Source: Mycobacterium sp. SMC-2
GTDB taxonomy: Bacteria; Actinomycetota; Actinomycetes; Mycobacteriales; Mycobacteriaceae
Length of the DNA: 64,000 nucleotides
Direction of reading: 5' to 3'
Assembly: GCF_025263485.1 (NCBI RefSeq)
Contig: NZ_CP079863.1
Span: 4,464,001 to 4,528,000 of the forward strand
Positions 32,968-40,641 of the stretch are shown piece after piece. A model generated the notes under the pieces. The model was not told where the DNA came from. It was given only the letters and a program-made list of their open reading frames with translations, and did not search any database. Position 1 is the first letter of the stretch. Each line of letters starts with the position of its first letter. The translations under genes were made by a program, and so were the position numbers.

Positions 32968-33297
32968 TTACTCCGGGTACTCGACGGCGACCCGCTTGGT
33001 GATCGGGTAACCCTGACATGTCAGTCGCCAGCCCTCGTCGAGCTCGTCGGGCATCAGTGCCTTGTTGGCCGTCATCTCGATTTCGCCTTCCAGGAGTAGG
33101 GCCATGCACGAACCGCACTCCCCCGCCTCGCAGGAGAATGGCGGTGCAAGCCCGGCTCGCCGGGCGGTCTCGAGCACGCTTTCCCCAGCTGTGTAGGGCT
33201 GCCGATAGCGCCGGCCGTTCAGTGTGATGACGACCTCTTCGGTCGGCTCCCGCAGCGCCTGGTCGCTCGATGTCGTCGCGCCAGTCTCGGCTGTCAC
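32968..33297 (-). CDS. Plant-type [2Fe-2S] ferredoxin
   Basis: The protein has 109 residues. The cluster ligands appear as C-E-A-G-E-C-G-S-C, then a fourth Cys in R-L-T-C-Q-G about 29 residues later, the arrangement of plant-type ferredoxins. It resembles the ferredoxin domain of PaaE/KshB-type oxygenase reductases but lacks the FAD/NAD reductase domains. It would carry electrons to the Rieske oxygenases and perhaps P450s. No reductase gene is visible in the window. It starts after GGGAGC and has its own AT-rich promoter. Confidence 0.93.
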   Translation of the reverse strand: MTAETGATTSSDQALREPTEEVVITLNGRRYRQPYTAGESVLETARRAGLAPPFSCEAGECGSCMALLLEGEIEMTANKALMPDELDEGWRLTCQGYPITKRVAVEYPE

Positions 33298-33326
33298 TTC
33301 ATTTGCTCCCGTGGTCGGCTGTCGTT

Positions 33327-33339
33327 AATACTATATATT
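33327..33339 (-). promoter_or_regulatory. AT-rich promoter element of the ferredoxin gene
   Basis: The plus strand reads AATACTATATATT. The minus strand contains TATAGT in the same context (ATATATAGTAT) as the mce promoter element at 10098. The implied transcription start is about 26 bases before the ferredoxin ATG. Confidence 0.55.
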
Positions 33340-33381
33340 ATTCGCCGATGTTGCCAAGCGCAGCTCTGGGTCCCCCTACCG

Positions 33382-34125
33382 TCAGATGACCATCCCGCCG
33401 TTGACGGCGTAGACCTGTCCGGTGATGTAGGCCGCGTGATCGGTGCACAAGAAGGCGCAAGTCGCCGCGATTTCGTCGACCGACCCTTTGCGCCCGAGTG
33501 GGATCCGTGCCGAAACCACGTCGTCGGTGGGAATCTCCCCGTCGGCCTGCGCTCGTCGGCTCATTGGCGTATCGATCACCCCCGGAGGAACCGTGTTGAC
33601 GGTGATTCCGCACGGCGCCAGCTCACGCGCGAGCGCCTTGGTGAGCGCGATGACGCCGCCCTTGGCCGCGGAGTAGTGCGCCATCCTGGCGGTGCCCCAC
33701 TGCCCGGCTGCCGATGAGACCGTGACGATCCGGCCCCATGCCGCGTCGACCATGTCGGGAATCGCGGCCTGAGCGCAAAGGAACGTGCCGGTGAGGTTCA
33801 CGTCGACCACCCGGCGCCATGACTCGAGGGTGATGTCGAGGCACGCATCGTAGGGCGCGATACCCGCGCTCGTGACCAGGATGGACACCGGACCTAAAGC
33901 GTTGCGTACCTCGTCGAATGCCGCGTCTACTGATGCCTTGTCCGCGACGTCGACCTCCACCCCGACGGAGCGGGAGGGGTTCCCCGACAGTCCAGCGGCG
34001 ACCTCGGCCGCCGCGTCGCCCTGCAGGTCCAGCACGGCGACGGCATTTCCTTGCTCCGCAAGATGACGGCATATCGCCAGACCCATCCCGGATGCCCCAC
34101 CGGTCACGACCGCCACCCGACTCAA
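33382..34125 (-). CDS. Short-chain dehydrogenase/reductase
   Basis: This classical SDR has 247 residues: T-G-G-A-S-G-M-G, S-S-A-A-G, and Y-S-A-A-K. TTG at 34125 (MSRVAVVTGG) is preferred because GGAGG (34131-34135) sits 5 bases upstream, while the adjacent GTG at 34128 has only 2; longer readings upstream run into the aldehyde dehydrogenase gene. It follows the ALDH gene by 43 bases in the same direction. The two enzymes could carry out sequential alcohol and aldehyde oxidation. Confidence 0.88.
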   Translation of the reverse strand: MSRVAVVTGGASGMGLAICRHLAEQGNAVAVLDLQGDAAAEVAAGLSGNPSRSVGVEVDVADKASVDAAFDEVRNALGPVSILVTSAGIAPYDACLDITLESWRRVVDVNLTGTFLCAQAAIPDMVDAAWGRIVTVSSAAGQWGTARMAHYSAAKGGVIALTKALARELAPCGITVNTVPPGVIDTPMSRRAQADGEIPTDDVVSARIPLGRKGSVDEIAATCAFLCTDHAAYITGQVYAVNGGMVI

Positions 34126-34168
34126 CACGACCTCCAATCGACATTTCTGTCCCGTGGTCCGGACAAGC

Positions 34169-35653
34169 TCAGCCGCCCGGTCGTCCCGTGCCCGTACCGC
34201 CGATGCGGATGGCGACGTTCTTGGTCTGCACGTAGTTGAGTAGCGCCTCCTGGCCCTTCTCGCGGCCGAAGCCCGAGCGCTTCGTGCCGCCAAACGGCGT
34301 TTCCACTCCGCCCGCGAACCACTCGTTGACAAAGACCTGCCCGGCCACCAACCGCTCCGCCGTCCAGTGCGCGAGCCGCAGGTCGTTGGTGTGCACTCCG
34401 GCGCACAAGCCGTAGTCGGTCCCGTTTGCGAGCTCCACTGCCTCCTCAGGCTCCTCGAAAGATTGCACGACGAGAACGGGCCCGAATACCTCGCTCTGCA
34501 CGATTTCGGAGTCGGGTGCAACGTTTGTGACAATCGTCGGTTCCATGAAGTGGCCCGGCAGATATCCGACCCGCTTGCCCCCGGTCACCACCTGGCCACC
34601 GGCGGCCGATGCGCGCTGGACGAAGCCTTCCACCTTGGCGAGCTGCTGCTCGGAAATCACCGGGCCGAGGTCGGGACCCTCGATCGCGGGCCCGATAGTG
34701 AATCGGCCGACCCGCTCGGCGATTTTTTCGACGACGTCGTCGTGCACCGAGCGATGTACGACGAGCCGGGAAGCGGCCGAGCAGACCTGGCCGGCGTGGG
34801 TGAAGATGCCCGCCGTCGTCGACGCCACCACCTGCGCCAGATCGGCGTCCGGGTACACCACGGCCGCCGACTTCCCGCCCAGCTCCATCACACTCGGGAT
34901 CACGCGCTCCGCCGCGGCGCACATGATGCTCTGACCGGTGGCCACACTGCCGGTAAACACAATGTGGTCGATGCCGCTGTGGGCGACCAGCGCCGCCCCC
35001 GCCTCGTTGCCATAGCCACAGATGATGTTCACGACGCCGTCGGGAACACCGGCACGGCTGCACGCCTCGGCCAGGTACGTGCACGCCAGGGGCGACAGCT
35101 CTGGTGTTTTGAGCACCACGGTGTTCCCCGTCGCGATCGCGCACGCGATGGAGCGGGCCGCGATTTGCAGCGGGAAGTTCCACGGCACGATCTGCGCGGA
35201 GACTCCGAACGGCGCACGGATCGTGTAGTCCACGTAGTCGGCACCGAGCGGAATTGACACGCCCTCGAGCTTGTCGGCGAGCCCGCCGTAGTAGGTGAAG
35301 TAGCGGACCGCGGCCGCGGGTTCGTTGCGGGCGGTGTGGATCGGCTTGCCGCTTTCGAGGCAGTCGACGACGGCAATGTCCTCGGACATCTCTTTGAGGT
35401 GCCGGGCGATGTCGAGCATCATCGCGCCCCTGTCCGCCGGCCGCATGTCGGCGAGAAGGCGTGTCGCGAAGGCACGGCTCGCCGCGTCGACCGCGGCGTC
35501 AACGTCGCCGGCGCCCGCTTGAGCGACCTGTGCGAGGTGTTCACCGGTTGACGGATTTTCCACCGGCAAAACATCGCCGGTCTGCGACTCGGTCCACCGC
35601 CCGTCTATGTAGCTCAGCCAGCGCTTCGAGATCGTTGCGGCGTCGATCGGCAT
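34169..35653 (-). CDS. NAD-dependent aldehyde dehydrogenase
   Basis: This ALDH-superfamily enzyme has 494 residues, with the E-L-G-G-K-S glutamate motif, the catalytic Cys in G-Q-V-C-S, and the cofactor motif F-T-G-S-V-A-T-G. It is complete and should oxidise an aldehyde to an acid, for example the aromatic aldehyde released by the hydratase-aldolase at 46823. The ATG at 35653 (MPIDAATISKRW) is preferred to an in-frame TTG at 35680. It is divergent from the second HDO gene. Confidence 0.92.
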   Translation of the reverse strand: MPIDAATISKRWLSYIDGRWTESQTGDVLPVENPSTGEHLAQVAQAGAGDVDAAVDAASRAFATRLLADMRPADRGAMMLDIARHLKEMSEDIAVVDCLESGKPIHTARNEPAAAVRYFTYYGGLADKLEGVSIPLGADYVDYTIRAPFGVSAQIVPWNFPLQIAARSIACAIATGNTVVLKTPELSPLACTYLAEACSRAGVPDGVVNIICGYGNEAGAALVAHSGIDHIVFTGSVATGQSIMCAAAERVIPSVMELGGKSAAVVYPDADLAQVVASTTAGIFTHAGQVCSAASRLVVHRSVHDDVVEKIAERVGRFTIGPAIEGPDLGPVISEQQLAKVEGFVQRASAAGGQVVTGGKRVGYLPGHFMEPTIVTNVAPDSEIVQSEVFGPVLVVQSFEEPEEAVELANGTDYGLCAGVHTNDLRLAHWTAERLVAGQVFVNEWFAGGVETPFGGTKRSGFGREKGQEALLNYVQTKNVAIRIGGTGTGRPGG

Positions 35654-35685
35654 CCCTGATCCTGAGGTTGAGGCGTTCAAGATTG

Positions 35686-35696
35686 AATATTATATT
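35686..35696. promoter_or_regulatory. AT-rich palindrome AATAT-T-ATATT between divergent ALDH and HDO genes
   Basis: This is the third exact copy of the 5-1-5 palindrome. The minus strand contains TATAAT, a consensus -10, for the ALDH operon. On the plus strand AATATTATATT is followed 15 bases later by TACACAG, reproducing the block order in front of HDO copy 1. Confidence 0.6.
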
Positions 35697-35776
35697 AAGT
35701 TATACGGCGGGTACACAGCAGGCCTAGCGCCCGCTGCCCGCGCTGACCATCGGAAGAGGACACCGAGAGGATTGCC

Positions 35777-36610
35777 ATGACCGGATTGCCGTACGACGGC
35801 CGGGATCGAGGCGCCCCCAAGTGGACCAGCGACATCTCCCCGGAGGAGTTCCAGGACAAGCTGGTCGAGACCGTCGTCACCACCGCGATGAAGCACATGA
35901 AGCGCCCATTTGTCATCCCCGATCACTACGACCAGACACAGGCGCGCTTGTACCACGCGACGTCGATGGAGTACTTCTCCTTTTTTGCGTGGCGCTTCCC
36001 CAGCTGGCTACTCGAGGTGGCCTCGCGCTGCCCGTATCAGGACGTGCGCCGCGAGATCATCCAGGACTGCGTCGACGAGGAGGTCGGCGACGAGGACGCC
36101 AACGGCCGCTGCCACGTCGACGTGTTGTATGACGAGACCGAGGCCTGCGGCATCACCCGCGACGTGGTCGCGGCGACCCCTCCCAGCCCGCTGATCCAGG
36201 CCTGCATCCTGGCGCTCGACGACCTCGCCCGGACCTTGCCCTGGGAGGCGGCCTACGCGGCGATCGCCGGACTGGAGATCATCAACTCCAAGCCCGCTGT
36301 GGAGCTGCGCCTCAAGCTGATGACCCCCGAGCAGCTGGCCGACGCCACGGCCGCCATGTCGTCTTCGTTGCCGGAGCGGCTCGGCATTCCCGGCGACGAC
36401 CTGCTATTCAACGCGTTGCACGGGTATAAAGACCAGTTCCACGGGGGCGGCGAACTCGAGCTGCTGTCCAAGTACGGTGCTGACCCCCACACCCAGGAGC
36501 AGATGCTGTGGGCCGCGAAAACCGCCGTGGAGACGTTCGCGTTGATGTTCGCCGAGATCGAGCGGCTGGCCCTCGCGGCCGTGGAAGGCACGCCTACTGT
36601 CGCGGCGTGA
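35777..36610 (+). CDS. Heme-oxygenase-like iron-containing redox enzyme (HDO/TENA superfamily), copy 2
   Basis: This 277-residue protein is a close paralogue of the protein at 12318, with the same MTGLPYDGRDRG start, D-E-E-V-G-D-E-D helix, and H-G-Y-K-D-Q-F-H segment; differences are scattered and mostly conservative. Upstream promoter blocks are also shared, so the whole unit was duplicated. Members of this superfamily carry out oxygen-dependent C-C or N-C cleavage, decarboxylation or hydroxylation at a diiron centre. Retention of two intact copies suggests selection for dosage or for two substrates. Confidence 0.72.
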   Translation: MTGLPYDGRDRGAPKWTSDISPEEFQDKLVETVVTTAMKHMKRPFVIPDHYDQTQARLYHATSMEYFSFFAWRFPSWLLEVASRCPYQDVRREIIQDCVDEEVGDEDANGRCHVDVLYDETEACGITRDVVAATPPSPLIQACILALDDLARTLPWEAAYAAIAGLEIINSKPAVELRLKLMTPEQLADATAAMSSSLPERLGIPGDDLLFNALHGYKDQFHGGGELELLSKYGADPHTQEQMLWAAKTAVETFALMFAEIERLALAAVEGTPTVAA

Positions 36611-36687
36611 GCATTACACACTGATTCAAGTCGGTTGTCCCCAGCCGGCCAGCGCGGGTGCGATCCCAACCGTTTTCTGGCGCCGGA

Positions 36688-37350
36688 CTATTGCGGCGGC
36701 ATTGCGGGCGGTGGGTACACACCACGCAGGATCCAGGGCAACCAGTTGATGCCGAATTCGATTTCGTCGCTGGCGTCATAGTCCGGGCTCGGATCGATGG
36801 GTACGTTCTCCTGAATAGTCGTCCCAGGCGGCCCGATTTGCGGCGCCTTCGGTGATGTCGGGTTTGGCTGGTCGGACTGCCCGTAAACGGCCACCACGAC
36901 GGTGCGGTCCGGACTGTTTTCCGACCACACGCCGACTTGGTTGTTGGCGCAATTGGACATGACCGCGTAATCCGCCGGGTTGCGATACCACTGGTTGAGC
37001 AACTCGATCCCACTGATCGCCACGGCGGGATTGATCGCCACGGTTTCCGCCACCTTCCCGTGGAAGCCGGCGGCGTTTGCGCGGTCCTGTGGCGTAGACC
37101 CGTCGGAACCGATGTCCCCGTCGAGGTTTCGGTTGTTCAACACATCGAGGGTGTGCCATTGCGCGGCCAGTTGCAGCTGCGGGTTGATCTTGACGTCGTT
37201 GGTGCAGCCTGCCTGATGCTGCAGGGTGTAGACGTTGGCCACCACGCCGTCGTTGAGTCGCTTGTTGTCGGCACGTGCGGCGGGCGTGCCCACGAGGGAG
37301 CCGGCGGCAATGGCCACCAATACAGGCAGGATCAGCGGCCTAGGTTGCAT
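36688..37350 (-). CDS. Secreted CAP/SCP-domain protein
   Basis: This 220-residue protein has a signal peptide (cleavage near A-R-A-D, about residue 27) and a CAP-like domain: Y-T-L-Q-H-Q-A-G-C, A-A-Q-W-H-T, and F-H-G-K-V-A-E-T-V-A. Mycobacteria secrete many such SCP-like proteins, some proposed to bind lipids or sterols. A Pro-rich C-terminal tail follows. The gene lies 16 bases after the DUF732 gene. It has no obvious catabolic role; envelope binding of the hydrophobic substrate is speculative. Confidence 0.78.
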   Translation of the reverse strand: MQPRPLILPVLVAIAAGSLVGTPAARADNKRLNDGVVANVYTLQHQAGCTNDVKINPQLQLAAQWHTLDVLNNRNLDGDIGSDGSTPQDRANAAGFHGKVAETVAINPAVAISGIELLNQWYRNPADYAVMSNCANNQVGVWSENSPDRTVVVAVYGQSDQPNPTSPKAPQIGPPGTTIQENVPIDPSPDYDASDEIEFGINWLPWILRGVYPPPAMPPQ

Positions 37351-37366
37351 GTCGATCTCCTCCTGG

Positions 37367-37750
37367 TCAGCCGCCAGCGGGCGGTGGACGGTAGTGCGCT
37401 GCCGAGTTGCGTAGCTGCCAGATCAGGGCCGGGCACAGTTCGTTGACGGCTTGGTTGATCAGGTAGGCACCCTGGTAGTAGTCGGAGGTGGCAAAGTCGG
37501 CCTGCACGTCGCTGACCAGATCGGCATAGCTCCGGCCGTGCGCGACCTTGTCACAGATGCCGTGCCCGTACGCCAGTGCGGCGTCGGCGTTGGGGAAGTT
37601 GTAGCCCGGCCGAACCGTCACATTGACCAGATACGCCACGTCATCGGCCCTGGCCGACGGCACCGCCAGCAAAGCGCCAGATACCAGGGCAGCTATCGCG
37701 CCAATCAGTATGCGCGTCAATGGGTTTCGGTGCAGCCACAGTGTGTTCAC
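37367..37750 (-). CDS. Secreted DUF732-family protein
   Basis: This is a 127-residue exported protein with an N-terminal signal peptide (hydrophobic core near 13-30, then S-A-R-A-D) and the mycobacterial DUF732 pattern: a helical domain with paired Cys (G-H-G-I-C-D and N-E-L-C-P) and Y-L-I-N-Q-A-V. DUF732 proteins are widespread in mycobacteria and have no assigned function. It starts 19 bases after the P450 stop, so it may be cotranscribed with the P450 and the CAP gene. Confidence 0.82.
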   Translation of the reverse strand: MNTLWLHRNPLTRILIGAIAALVSGALLAVPSARADDVAYLVNVTVRPGYNFPNADAALAYGHGICDKVAHGRSYADLVSDVQADFATSDYYQGAYLINQAVNELCPALIWQLRNSAAHYRPPPAGG

Positions 37751-37769
37751 GTCTTCGCCTATCCGGCCG

Positions 37770-39029
37770 TCAGGCAGCCACCAGACGAACCGGAAGCTCC
37801 TTGAGCGAGCACGTGATCATGTTCTTGATGCCGACCGAGCGGTAGGACGGCTCCCCGAGCATCTCGATGCTCTTCACGCGAGCAAGAAGTTCTTCGAACA
37901 TCACCTTGATGTTTCGCCGGGCCAGGTTGGCCCCCAGGCAGTAGTGCACGCCGTGGCCGCCGAAACCGACCTGTGGGTTCGGGTTGCGGGTGACGTCGAA
38001 GCGAAACGGGTCGGCGAAGACCGCGGCGTCGCGGTTGGCGGAGGCATACCAAAGGCTGACGCGATCCCCCGCCTTTATCCGGGCGTCGTGCAAGGTGACG
38101 TCCCGCGTTGCGGTTCGACCGAAATAGGATGTCGGCGAGGTCCAGCGGACGATCTCTTCGACCGCGGTGTCCAGTACCGACGGGTCGTTGCGGATGATTT
38201 CCAGCTGGGCGGGGTGTTCGAGCAATGCCAGCAGTCCCGCGGAGATCGCGTCGCGGGTGGTCTCGCTGCCCGCGAACGTAAGGAGCATGAAGAACAGATC
38301 GAGTTCGGGTTCGCTCAGCCGTGTGGTTGTGCCGTCCGATTGCTCGACCTCGGCCGAGGTGAGTTTGCTCCACACGTCGTCTTGCGGCGACCGGCGCTTT
38401 TCCTCGGCAAGTTCGTGAGCGTATGCGTACGTCTTGCCGAGGATCTCTGCGAGTTCGACTTCTGTGCGTCCCGACTGCGGGTCGAAGGTATCAAGCGTCC
38501 TCGTGACCAACTCGAACAACTCCGCCCGGTCATTGCGGGGAATGCCGACGATGTCGGCGATCATGTGCATCGGCAGCTGATAGGCGACCTCGTTGACGAA
38601 GTTGCACTCGCCCTGGTCCAGCGCACGATCGATGACGGCGATTGCCCAAGCCCGTGCCTGGTCCTCCAGCATGGCGATCATTCGAGGTGTAAACCCTCGG
38701 TTGACGAGCCGGCGCAGCCGCGAATGATCGGGCGGGTCCATCGCGATGAGCATCAGTCCCCGCATGTTTTGGTCCCAGTCCGGAATGCTCGGACCTTCAT
38801 ACGATCGGAAGTTCTCATGGTCGCGGCTCACCGTGTCGATGTCGGCGTGGCGCGACACGACCCAGAAGGGCCGATTCAACTCCTTGGTGCCCGGGGTCTC
38901 GGGGTGGCGCCACACGGGTGCCTGCTCACGAAGCACCGTGAAGACGTCGTGCGGGAAACCGTGCCGGAACAACTCCGGGTCACCGAGATCGATCGAGTCG
39001 AGTGTCGGCTGCTGCGTCGTCACGCTCAT
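37770..39029 (-). CDS. Cytochrome P450 (sister of 40642)
   Basis: This P450 has 419 residues from the ATG at 39029 (MSVTTQQPTLDSIDL), preceded by GGGAAGG. I-helix F-A-G-S-E-T-T-R, K-helix E-E-I-V-R and heme loop F-G-G-H-G-V-H-Y-C-L-G are intact. It is a close paralogue of the P450 at 40642, and both recall the CYP125/142-type group acting on sterol side chains, though that assignment is only by general resemblance. It has its own AT-rich promoter and may be cotranscribed with the two secreted-protein genes. Confidence 0.92.
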   Translation of the reverse strand: MSVTTQQPTLDSIDLGDPELFRHGFPHDVFTVLREQAPVWRHPETPGTKELNRPFWVVSRHADIDTVSRDHENFRSYEGPSIPDWDQNMRGLMLIAMDPPDHSRLRRLVNRGFTPRMIAMLEDQARAWAIAVIDRALDQGECNFVNEVAYQLPMHMIADIVGIPRNDRAELFELVTRTLDTFDPQSGRTEVELAEILGKTYAYAHELAEEKRRSPQDDVWSKLTSAEVEQSDGTTTRLSEPELDLFFMLLTFAGSETTRDAISAGLLALLEHPAQLEIIRNDPSVLDTAVEEIVRWTSPTSYFGRTATRDVTLHDARIKAGDRVSLWYASANRDAAVFADPFRFDVTRNPNPQVGFGGHGVHYCLGANLARRNIKVMFEELLARVKSIEMLGEPSYRSVGIKNMITCSLKELPVRLVAA

Positions 39030-39086
39030 TGACGGGCCTTCCCGGGTGTCGCGCCGCCGCCTAAAGCGGGGGAGCCTGATCAATCA

Positions 39087-39103
39087 GAATATTTAGTATA
39101 TTC
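39087..39103 (-). promoter_or_regulatory. AT-rich palindrome GAATAT-N5-ATATTC upstream of a P450
   Basis: Exact 6-bp arms (39087-39092 and 39098-39103) are separated by TTAGT. The minus strand contains TATACT as a possible -10. It lies 58 bases before the P450 start and abuts a terminator-like hairpin of the preceding operon. Confidence 0.5.
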
Positions 39104-39119
39104 CTGTTGGGTCAACAGG
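39103..39119 (-). terminator. Hairpin ending the cupin-P450-isomerase-SDR operon
   Basis: CCTGTTG and CAACAGG (7-bp perfect stem, 3-base loop) lie 17 bases after the SDR stop. On the minus strand the stem is followed by AATATACTAAAT, an A/T-rich run. This fits an intrinsic terminator placed directly before the next promoter. Confidence 0.5.
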
Positions 39120-39135
39120 CTTCACCGGCAAAGCC

Positions 39136-39840
39136 CTAAAGCAGCGCGACGGCGCCCCCGTTGACGAGCAACGTTTGACCGGTGATGTACGAGGCGTCGG
39201 GCGACGCGAGAAACGCACATACGCCCGCAACCTCTTCGGGTACGCCGCCCCGCCCCAACGGAATCTGATCGAGAATCTGCGGCGGCAGAAACGACGGATC
39301 GGGGAACGTCTGCCCCGGGGCCAAGCAGTTGACCCGGATCCCGAGCGGCCCGAACTCCACGGCCAACGCCTTGGTCAGGTGCGATATCGCGGCCTTCGAT
39401 GCGTGATAGTGCGCGCCCTGCCCCCGGGTGATGGTCACACCGGCCTGAGAACCGATGTTCACGATCGCCCCGCCCCCGGCAGCCTCCATGAGTGGCAGCA
39501 CCGCCCGCGTGCACAGGAACACGCCGCGTAGGTTCACCGCGATGACGCGATCCCACTCGTCGACCGTGATCTCTTTGAAGGGCCGGCGAAACCAGATCCC
39601 GACGTTGTTCACCAACACATCGACTCGCTCGTACTCGGACCGGACCCGCTCGAACAACGCCTCGACGTCGTCTTCGACCGACACATCCGCGGTCTCGTAC
39701 CGGATCCGGGCGTCGGCATCGGCCGGCGCCTCGAGATCTGCCACCACAACCCGCGCCCCTTCGAAAGCGAACCTTGCCGCAATTGCGGCGCCGATGTTCC
39801 TGGCGCCACCGGTGACGAGGACGACGCGGTCAGTGCCCAC
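39136..39840 (-). CDS. Short-chain dehydrogenase/reductase
   Basis: This classical SDR has 234 residues: T-G-G-A-R-N-I-G, V-N-N-V-G and Y-H-A-S-K catalytic motif. The GTG at 39840 (MGTDRVVLVTGG) is chosen because GAGG lies 6 bases upstream and it follows the preceding stop by 8 bases; longer frames overlap the isomerase gene. It is the last gene of the cupin-P450-isomerase-SDR operon and probably oxidises an alcohol formed by the P450. Confidence 0.87.
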   Translation of the reverse strand: MGTDRVVLVTGGARNIGAAIAARFAFEGARVVVADLEAPADADARIRYETADVSVEDDVEALFERVRSEYERVDVLVNNVGIWFRRPFKEITVDEWDRVIAVNLRGVFLCTRAVLPLMEAAGGGAIVNIGSQAGVTITRGQGAHYHASKAAISHLTKALAVEFGPLGIRVNCLAPGQTFPDPSFLPPQILDQIPLGRGGVPEEVAGVCAFLASPDASYITGQTLLVNGGAVALL

Positions 39841-39848
39841 AGCGGGCC

Positions 39849-40607
39849 TCAGCCCGCGAAGTCTTTGCTCAGCAGGTAGCCCGCGTTGGGGACCGCCGTC
39901 GACCGGCCGAGCGCGGTGAGCAGGTCGTAGGTGGTCGCCGTCGCCGCCGACAAGACCGGCAGGTCCAGCCGCGCCTCGACGTGCGGAATCGCCGCCAGCG
40001 AGGGCATCTGCACGCATGCCGAGAGCACCAGCGCGTCGCTGCCAGCGCGCTTCAGCCCGGTGGCCAACGGCAGCAGTTCGTCGGTGTCGAGCCGCCCGAC
40101 CGCGCAATTGTCCGCGACGCCACGACTGACCACGTCCACCACCTCGACGCCGGCGTCCTCGATGTAGTCACACACCTTCTGGGTGAGCTCCGGGACATAG
40201 GGGGTGACCATCGAAATCTTCTTCGCACCAAGCGCATTGAGGCTGCGCACCAACGCACCCGCACTGGAAACGACTGGCACGTTGCAGTTTTCGTCTCGCG
40301 CAACCCCGGTCAACCGTTCCTCGGCGCCGACGTGTGCACCCGGCCCCTGCGACATGATCGCCACCAGACAGGCGTAGGCCATGGCGTCGCACTGCGCATC
40401 GGCGAGCTCGACTGCGCACCGGTTGCTGTCGCGGTCCATCTGCGCCAGCGCATCCGCCGTGACATGCTGCATCCGCATGCGGCTGGAATGAAAGGTGAAG
40501 CGCTCCTCGGGTATCAATTGCGCGCGCCGCGCGAACATCTCGGGAAGCTCGGTCTCCATGGTGGTGTTGGAACTCGGCACGATCAGGCCCAACCGGGTCG
40601 GCGGCAT
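39849..40607 (-). CDS. Maleate cis-trans isomerase-like protein (Asp/Glu racemase superfamily)
   Basis: This 252-residue protein has two catalytic-type cysteines, Cys80 (in Y-A-C-L-V-A) and Cys198 (in S-A-C-V-Q). Their spacing of 118 equals that of Cys76 and Cys194 in Nocardia farcinica maleate isomerase, and the N-terminal S-S-N-T-T-M-E-T-E is also typical. Arylmalonate decarboxylases of the same fold usually have only one of these cysteines. A cis-trans isomerisation of a maleate-like diacid from ring cleavage is the best inference. It lies between a P450 and an SDR. Confidence 0.78.
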   Translation of the reverse strand: MPPTRLGLIVPSSNTTMETELPEMFARRAQLIPEERFTFHSSRMRMQHVTADALAQMDRDSNRCAVELADAQCDAMAYACLVAIMSQGPGAHVGAEERLTGVARDENCNVPVVSSAGALVRSLNALGAKKISMVTPYVPELTQKVCDYIEDAGVEVVDVVSRGVADNCAVGRLDTDELLPLATGLKRAGSDALVLSACVQMPSLAAIPHVEARLDLPVLSAATATTYDLLTALGRSTAVPNAGYLLSKDFAG

Positions 40608-40641
40608 TTCGATCCGTTCTCTCGCTCGGACGTGGACAGGT

